Assembly (NCBI GenBank): GCA_937891125.1
Contig: CALAEZ010000041.1
Location: 1 to 9,362 of the forward strand
Source of the DNA: an uncultured Treponema sp.
Lineage (GTDB): Bacteria; Spirochaetota; Spirochaetia; Treponematales; Treponemataceae
Reading direction: 5' to 3'
DNA length: 9,362 nucleotides
The notes below the pieces were generated by a model. The model saw nothing but the letters and a program-made list of their open reading frames with translations. It did not search any database and had not been told where the DNA came from. Positions 5,691-9,362 of the stretch are shown one piece after another. Each line of letters begins with the position of its first letter. Within the stretch, counting starts at the first letter, position 1. The translations under genes were made by a program, and so were the position numbers.

Positions 5691-6847
5691 GCTATCGGTC
5701 TGTTCATCGTAATGCGGTCAAGCATATCATTGATTGCCTGGCTCCGAATTCCTAATTTTTGGAAGCTACGCAAGGCATCTACTGCCTGTGTACGCTGATT
5801 CATCTTTAAGTAGCAGTCGGCTAAATCTATATACGGACGGTAATTTCTGGGGTCGTCACGGATAAGGGCTGAAAGCCTATCGACAGCTTCTTGATACTTG
5901 CCTTCGCCTTTGCAGATAAGCGCAAGGCCAAGAGCCGCATACATGTCAAAGTCTATATCCATAGCTTTGTTGTAATATTCTGCTGCTGTTTTATAGTCAC
6001 CGGTGTTGCGGTAAGCATCGCCTGCTCGTGTCAGAATCACCTTATTGTTTGGATCCATCTCAAGAATGCGGTTCCAGTATTCGACCGATCGGTACTGCTG
6101 ATTCATACCGCGATAGCAGTCTGCAAGACCAAAAAGCGCGTAAAAATTGTTTGGATCCATCTGGAGCGCACGGTCAAAATAGTATACGCCTTTGTCGAAG
6201 GTCTTAAGCTTTCGATGACAGTTACCAATAGAGGTGAGGACGCGAATGTCAACAGCGCTTTCGTTCTGTTCAAGCATTTTTGTCCAGTAGTATAAGGCGT
6301 CTCGGTACTCCTTAAAGTCGTAATGCAAGTGCCCTAAGCCAATCAGCGCATAAGCATTATTCTCTTCCATATCGAGTACTTTTAGATACAGCTGCTTTGA
6401 TTTCTTAAAGTCACGGATTTTACGATATGCATCAGCAACGCGGGTTAAAACCGTAATGTTGCGGTCGTCATGAATGAGATACTGCTCCCAAATTTGGATG
6501 GCTTTGTGGTACTGATTTAATGCCTTATAGCAGTCTGCCAAGCCAAAAAGTGCGTAATTATTGCTCGGATGATACGAAAGACAGAGCTCGTAGTAGTGAA
6601 TTGCTTCGTTAAATTTGTTTTGCTTGCGCTCTGAATCGCCTAATCCGACAAGCGCATAGTTATTATTTTCCTCAATAGCTAAAATCTTCTTAAAAGCATC
6701 CTTTGCTTCTAAAATCATGTTTTCCTTTAGGTACTGATATCCTTGCTTTGACAACTCTGAAATTTCATTAGGCTGCTTGTCGTCAAAGGGTGAAAGCTGA
6801 TGCTCTTCCATTGGCAGGTCAAAATCTTGCTGCATTTCGTCACTCAT
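5687..6847 (-). CDS. Tetratricopeptide repeat protein, about ten repeats
   Basis: A 386-residue protein: an acidic, unstructured-looking N terminus (about 1-29), then TPR units of about 34 residues almost to the end. TPR landmarks repeat throughout (A-L-x-G-L-A-D-C-Y, Y-x-x-A-x-x-Y-Y, and D/E-P-N-N turns). No signal peptide or membrane segment is seen, so it is a cytoplasmic scaffold, but its partner is unknown. The middle repeats alternate between two types, one with YALxGL and one with VLTRxxDAYR, giving a 68-residue double unit. Two neighbouring units share a 17 bp identical DNA stretch (6044-6060 and 6146-6162) exactly 102 bp apart, which points to growth by duplication. A good GTGAGG ribosome binding site precedes the ATG. 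It lies 22 bp after the small TPR-like gene and overlaps rlmN by 4 bp, so it belongs to their operon. Confidence 0.88.
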   Translation of the reverse strand: MSDEMQQDFDLPMEEHQLSPFDDKQPNEISELSKQGYQYLKENMILEAKDAFKKILAIEENNNYALVGLGDSERKQNKFNEAIHYYELCLSYHPSNNYALFGLADCYKALNQYHKAIQIWEQYLIHDDRNITVLTRVADAYRKIRDFKKSKQLYLKVLDMEENNAYALIGLGHLHYDFKEYRDALYYWTKMLEQNESAVDIRVLTSIGNCHRKLKTFDKGVYYFDRALQMDPNNFYALFGLADCYRGMNQQYRSVEYWNRILEMDPNNKVILTRAGDAYRNTGDYKTAAEYYNKAMDIDFDMYAALGLALICKGEGKYQEAVDRLSALIRDDPRNYRPYIDLADCYLKMNQRTQAVDALRSFQKLGIRSQAINDMLDRITMNRPIA

Positions 6848-6869
6848 TTTTTACCTCACTGTTTTATGA

Positions 6870-7217
6870 CTATTCCCTTAATAATGCAGATAACACTTGT
6901 GCTGCTTTTTCGTATAGAGGTTCTGCTTTTGCCATGTTGTGGGCAAGAACGTAATACTTGAGCGCATCAAGGCATCTTTGTTGCTTATAATAAATATCAC
7001 CGATGCGAGTTAGCCCGTCGGAATATCCTGTGGTGATAAAAATGCGAGTTGCTTCGCTGTATTTGCCCTCGTTAAAAAGAATGTTCCCTTTTCTGTTTAA
7101 GAGTGCTTTTTGTTCAGAACTTAAAGCTTTGACTGGCTGATCAGTTACCTTAATAAAGCCTTGCGGAACAAGGCTGTCCTTAACAGTTTTCTGTAGTCTG
7201 GCGATTGCGTCACTCAC
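6870..7217 (-). CDS. Small TPR-like helical protein, function unknown
   Basis: A 115-residue protein that I do not recognise. It starts at GTG, reading M-S-D-A-I-A-R-L. The middle and C-terminal parts look like two or three TPR-type helical hairpins: NRKGNILFNEGKYSEA (about 42-57), then RIGDIYYKQQRCLDALKYY (about 70-88), then a final helix ending LSALLRE. The start is set by GAAGG 7 bases upstream; the frame stays open to another GTG at 7274, but that stretch holds the promoter and an AT-rich palindrome. The gene is followed after 22 bp by the large TPR protein. The two may act together, since both are short-repeat scaffolds in one operon. No signal peptide or membrane segment is seen. Confidence 0.75.
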   Translation of the reverse strand: MSDAIARLQKTVKDSLVPQGFIKVTDQPVKALSSEQKALLNRKGNILFNEGKYSEATRIFITTGYSDGLTRIGDIYYKQQRCLDALKYYVLAHNMAKAEPLYEKAAQVLSALLRE

Positions 7218-7224
7218 TTTATTA

Positions 7225-7229
7225 CCTTC
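7225..7229 (-). promoter_or_regulatory. Shine-Dalgarno site that sets a GTG start
   Basis: GAAGG on the minus strand, 7 bases before the GTG at 7217. No comparable site precedes the GTG at 7274, which decides the start of the small TPR-like gene. Confidence 0.65.
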
Positions 7230-7233
7230 AATA

Positions 7234-7261
7234 AGATTATCACAATTAAAATTGTTGTCAA
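7234..7261 (-). promoter_or_regulatory. Probable promoter of the TPR-rlmN operon
   Basis: On the minus strand a perfect -35 box TTGACA (7256-7261) is followed by TAATCT (7234-7239) at a 16 bp spacing. GATAAT (7236-7241) is closer to consensus but only 14 bp away. It sits in the 64 bp gap after rsmD, so the TPR genes and rlmN can be transcribed independently of the ankyrin-rsmD pair. Confidence 0.5.
7242..7255. promoter_or_regulatory. Palindrome inside the promoter spacer, candidate operator
   Basis: ACAATT-AA-AATTGT is an inverted repeat with 6 bp arms. It directly follows the TTGACA box on the minus strand and lies within the promoter spacer. A protein bound here would block RNA polymerase. 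No regulator gene is visible in the window, and AT-rich palindromes also arise by chance. Confidence 0.35.
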
Positions 7262-7281
7262 GTTGAAATAACACTAAAAAT

Positions 7282-7824
7282 TTAATTTTTCTTATAGAAA
7301 TTGACTATTGATCTCCCGTATATGCGCTTGTCAGCTAAGTATAAGCTTCCAATAGCATCGGGAAGCGGGTCTTCTTCTGGGTAGTGAATTAAGATTGAGC
7401 CGTTATCCTGTAGTATATTTCTTTTTTCTGCTGTTTTCAGCAAATCAAGTCTGAATTTATACGGAAAAGGCGGATCGAAGAAAATATAGTCAAATTGTTC
7501 TTTGCAGCGTTTTAAGAAAAGCTCTACTGCCATAAAGTGACAGCCAATTTTCACTCCAAGCTCTTTTTCGGTAATAGAAACATTATCAAGTACGGTATGA
7601 ATTTTTATTTTATCTTTTTCACAGAGCTCAACATGCGTAGCTCCACGAGAAGCTGCTTCTATTGCAACCGTTCCGCTGCCAGAAAAAAGATCAAGCCACG
7701 ACTTCCCGCTTAGGTCGCCGAGAATTGCAAAAATAGATTCGCGCATTCTATCCATTGCTGGCCTGATAACACCGTCTGGACATTTTATGGTTCTTCCGGC
7801 TAAAGCGCCGCCTGTAATTCGCAT
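7282..7824 (-). CDS. rsmD: 16S rRNA (guanine966-N2)-methyltransferase
   Basis: A 180-residue SAM-dependent methyltransferase that modifies G966 of 16S rRNA in the assembled small subunit. Family landmarks are all present: MRITGGALAGR at the start, RPAMDRMRESIFAIL (21-35), the SAM-binding loop LDLFSGSG (44-51), the acidic E-x-D after the second strand (69-71), and the catalytic FDPPF (116-120). The length is normal. The start overlaps the stop of the ankyrin gene by one base (TAATG), and a strong GGAGG lies 6 bases upstream of the ATG within the end of the ankyrin gene, so translation is both coupled and independently supported. A 64 bp gap and a new promoter separate it from the TPR operon. 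Confidence 0.95.
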   Translation of the reverse strand: MRITGGALAGRTIKCPDGVIRPAMDRMRESIFAILGDLSGKSWLDLFSGSGTVAIEAASRGATHVELCEKDKIKIHTVLDNVSITEKELGVKIGCHFMAVELFLKRCKEQFDYIFFDPPFPYKFRLDLLKTAEKRNILQDNGSILIHYPEEDPLPDAIGSLYLADKRIYGRSIVNFYKKN

Positions 7825-9362
7825 TAGTTTCCTCCGTTTGCGGCGTTGAGCGCCCAGTATGCTTCGTTGTGCGGTAATCGTGGGTTTCCTTGGGCAAAAT
7901 CGAAAGCTGTTTTTCCGTTTGTCGTTTTGTATGTGGTTTTAGCACCGTGCTTCAAGAGCCACGCAATGGTTGCTGTGCTTGTGTTATTTTCTGCCGCGTA
8001 CATAAGCGGTGTTTTTGTATTATAGGGGGCATTGACAGAAATACCTCTTTCGAGAAAAAGCGCAAGAATATCTGTTGCCGCTTCCATGGTTACTGCATAT
8101 ATGAATGAAGCCCGTACGTCTTTTTCTGCTGCAGTTCGGTTTTCAAGCAGTGCAGACACAACCTCAGGACTGTCGGAAAGCCCTGCTGCAAGTGCGAGCG
8201 CTGTTAAGCCGTAATTATTTTTCTTAGTTGCATCTGCACCGAGTGAAAGCAGACGCTTTGTATACGTTGCATCGGTTTGGAACCGTGCTGCAAACATAAG
8301 TGCCGTCCAACCATCATTATCCTGCGCTTGAATGTCTGCTTCAGAATACAGTAAATCATCAATGAGCTCATCGTTACCATCGCGAATGGCTTTCATAAGC
8401 AGCGTCCTGCCTTCGCTGTCGCGCTCATCAGCATTTGAGATAAAGGTGTGACGAAATCGTCCTTCAGAAAAGGAGTCAGGCTCTGTGATTTCTCCCTCGC
8501 TTTCAAGCTCTGCGTAGTCAAAAAGATAGGTTGGCGTAAACGGATCGACTGCTACCGTAACATCGGAGGGGGGGAGCGCGTTCAGTTCTTTTTGAACTGA
8601 CTCCTCTGCCTCTGCTGGTTCTGGCGCAGACGCCATTGCCAGTGCTTCTTCCTGCGCTTTATGTTCGGCTTCTTGCTCGAGCTTCACGGCTGTTGCGGTG
8701 CTTATATAGACAACAGGGTTAGGGTTTTCGATATAACGCTCCAGTAAATCGATGACGTGCTGGGGATTTTTGTTGAGTAGCGCATAATCAAACGCTGTTT
8801 TTCCCTCGTTGTCGGTAGCAAGCACGAATGACTTTTTTTGTGATTTCAGCGCCGCTGTCCGTTCTATAATGGTGATGATGACGTTATCGTGCGTTTCGTA
8901 CTGGCATGCGTACATCAGTGCGGTGGCTCCACTCGGAGAAGCCTGTGAAACATCTTCGCCTGCGTTCAATACATCGTAGACGCGAGTTATGTCGGCGTTT
9001 AGCTTGAGTGTACTCATCAGCAGCGATTCGCCGACCGCTGTCGCGACTGTTGGGGTAACGCTTTGTGCCGCTGTAGTTTGAGGCGCAGACGCTATCTTTG
9101 CGTATTTTTCAAGTAGCTTTCGTATGACCAAAGGAGTTTGGTTTTTCTCAGCATAATCGAACGCCGTCTTTCCGCTACTGTCGGTGGCAAGCACGTATTT
9201 TTGTTTCCCCGATTTTAACATTGCGCTGTTGGTAATGAGGGTTGTGATGACTTTTTCATGCGTTTCATACTGGCAGGCGTACATGAGCGCAGTAACGCCA
9301 TCGTCTGTTGTTCGTGTTACATCTTCATCTGCGTCTATAAGCTCTTTTATGACATCAATATC
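7824..9362 (-). CDS. Ankyrin-repeat protein, N terminus outside the window
   Basis: At least 512 residues are visible; the frame is still open at the window edge (it enters as DIDVIKELIDADEDV), so the ATG at 9284 is internal to a repeat and is not the start. Visible layout: two related ankyrin modules, each with TALMYACQYETH followed by LATD-x-x-GKTAFDYA and set 123 residues apart; a first linker rich in Ala, Thr and Val; a longer Ala/Glu/Pro-rich linker (visible residues about 212-266); then a C-terminal block of five or six ankyrin repeats with the usual G-x-TALM-x-A and LL-x-x-GA turns. Such proteins bind other proteins, but the partner is unknown. Whether it is secreted cannot be judged without the N terminus. 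It overlaps rsmD by 1 bp. A C7 run (G7 on the plus strand, 8568-8574) lies in the second linker. Confidence 0.88.
   Translation of the reverse strand, partial: DIDVIKELIDADEDVTRTTDDGVTALMYACQYETHEKVITTLITNSAMLKSGKQKYVLATDSSGKTAFDYAEKNQTPLVIRKLLEKYAKIASAPQTTAAQSVTPTVATAVGESLLMSTLKLNADITRVYDVLNAGEDVSQASPSGATALMYACQYETHDNVIITIIERTAALKSQKKSFVLATDNEGKTAFDYALLNKNPQHVIDLLERYIENPNPVVYISTATAVKLEQEAEHKAQEEALAMASAPEPAEAEESVQKELNALPPSDVTVAVDPFTPTYLFDYAELESEGEITEPDSFSEGRFRHTFISNADERDSEGRTLLMKAIRDGNDELIDDLLYSEADIQAQDNDGWTALMFAARFQTDATYTKRLLSLGADATKKNNYGLTALALAAGLSDSPEVVSALLENRTAAEKDVRASFIYAVTMEAATDILALFLERGISVNAPYNTKTPLMYAAENNTSTATIAWLLKHGAKTTYKTTNGKTAFDFAQGNPRLPHNEAYWALNAANGGN
8781..8930 (-). repeat. Ankyrin module, copy B of a 123-residue repeat
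   Basis: Fifty codons from GATALMYACQYETH to GKTAFDYA. By hand count 35 of 50 residues match copy A, with no gaps, and the DNA is also visibly similar around the YACQYETH and ATD-GKTAFDYA segments. The period is 369 bp. Confidence 0.7.
9150..9299 (-). repeat. Ankyrin module, copy A of a 123-residue repeat
   Basis: Fifty codons from GVTALMYACQYETH to GKTAFDYA, matching copy B exactly 369 bp away. Further copies may lie beyond the window edge, since the preceding residues already look like the end of another ankyrin unit. Confidence 0.7.

Noticed and set aside
6870..7274. Longer version of the small TPR-like gene starting at GTG 7274
   Set aside because: The upstream stretch holds TTGACA, the palindrome and the -10 box; only the GTG at 7217 has a Shine-Dalgarno site.
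7824..9284. ATG at 9284 as the start of the ankyrin gene
   Set aside because: This Met lies inside the TALMYA motif of an ankyrin unit, and the frame stays open to the window edge with ankyrin-like residues before it.

Overview
The window looks like a piece of a host-associated spirochaete chromosome, most likely a Treponema. This is inferred from the moderate GC content, the Cys-ended lipobox signal peptides, the TPR and ankyrin-rich gene content, and the general look of the proteins; no marker gene proves it. Coding density is high. The longest stretch without a gene is the 117 bp divergent promoter region at 252-368. No tRNA, rRNA, CRISPR array, insertion sequence or phage gene was seen.

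Left edge, minus strand (1-251): a small HMA-fold protein that has lost its metal-binding cysteines. It is followed 13 bp later by the first nine codons of a gene whose start resembles D-2-hydroxyacid (glycerate) dehydrogenases and which runs off the window.

Plus-strand block (369-4606): two tandem, clearly paralogous lipoproteins of the type I periplasmic-binding fold (LivJ/amide-binding-like), then a membrane diguanylate cyclase with a dCache-type extracytoplasmic sensor, HAMP and an intact GGDEF domain. No ABC permease or ATPase lies in this block. The second lipoprotein and the cyclase are 2 bp apart. I infer a periplasmic ligand-binding and c-di-GMP signalling module in which one or both binding proteins may feed the sensor of the cyclase. 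This is the most interesting system in the window.

Minus-strand block (4626-9362): reading in the direction of transcription, a partial ankyrin-repeat protein overlaps rsmD (16S rRNA G966 methyltransferase) by 1 bp. After a 64 bp gap holding a probable promoter come a small TPR-like protein, a TPR protein of about ten repeats, and rlmN (23S rRNA A2503/tRNA A37 methyltransferase), which overlaps the TPR gene by 4 bp. rlmN converges on the cyclase gene with only 19 bp between them.

The most unexpected sequence-level signal concerns translation starts. Three genes (the HMA-like gene and both lipoproteins) have no Shine-Dalgarno sequence. Instead each has a sigma70-like promoter with a 17 bp spacer whose -10 box ends exactly 6 bp before the ATG, so transcription should begin at or very near the A of the start codon. 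Most other starts in the window have ordinary Shine-Dalgarno sites.
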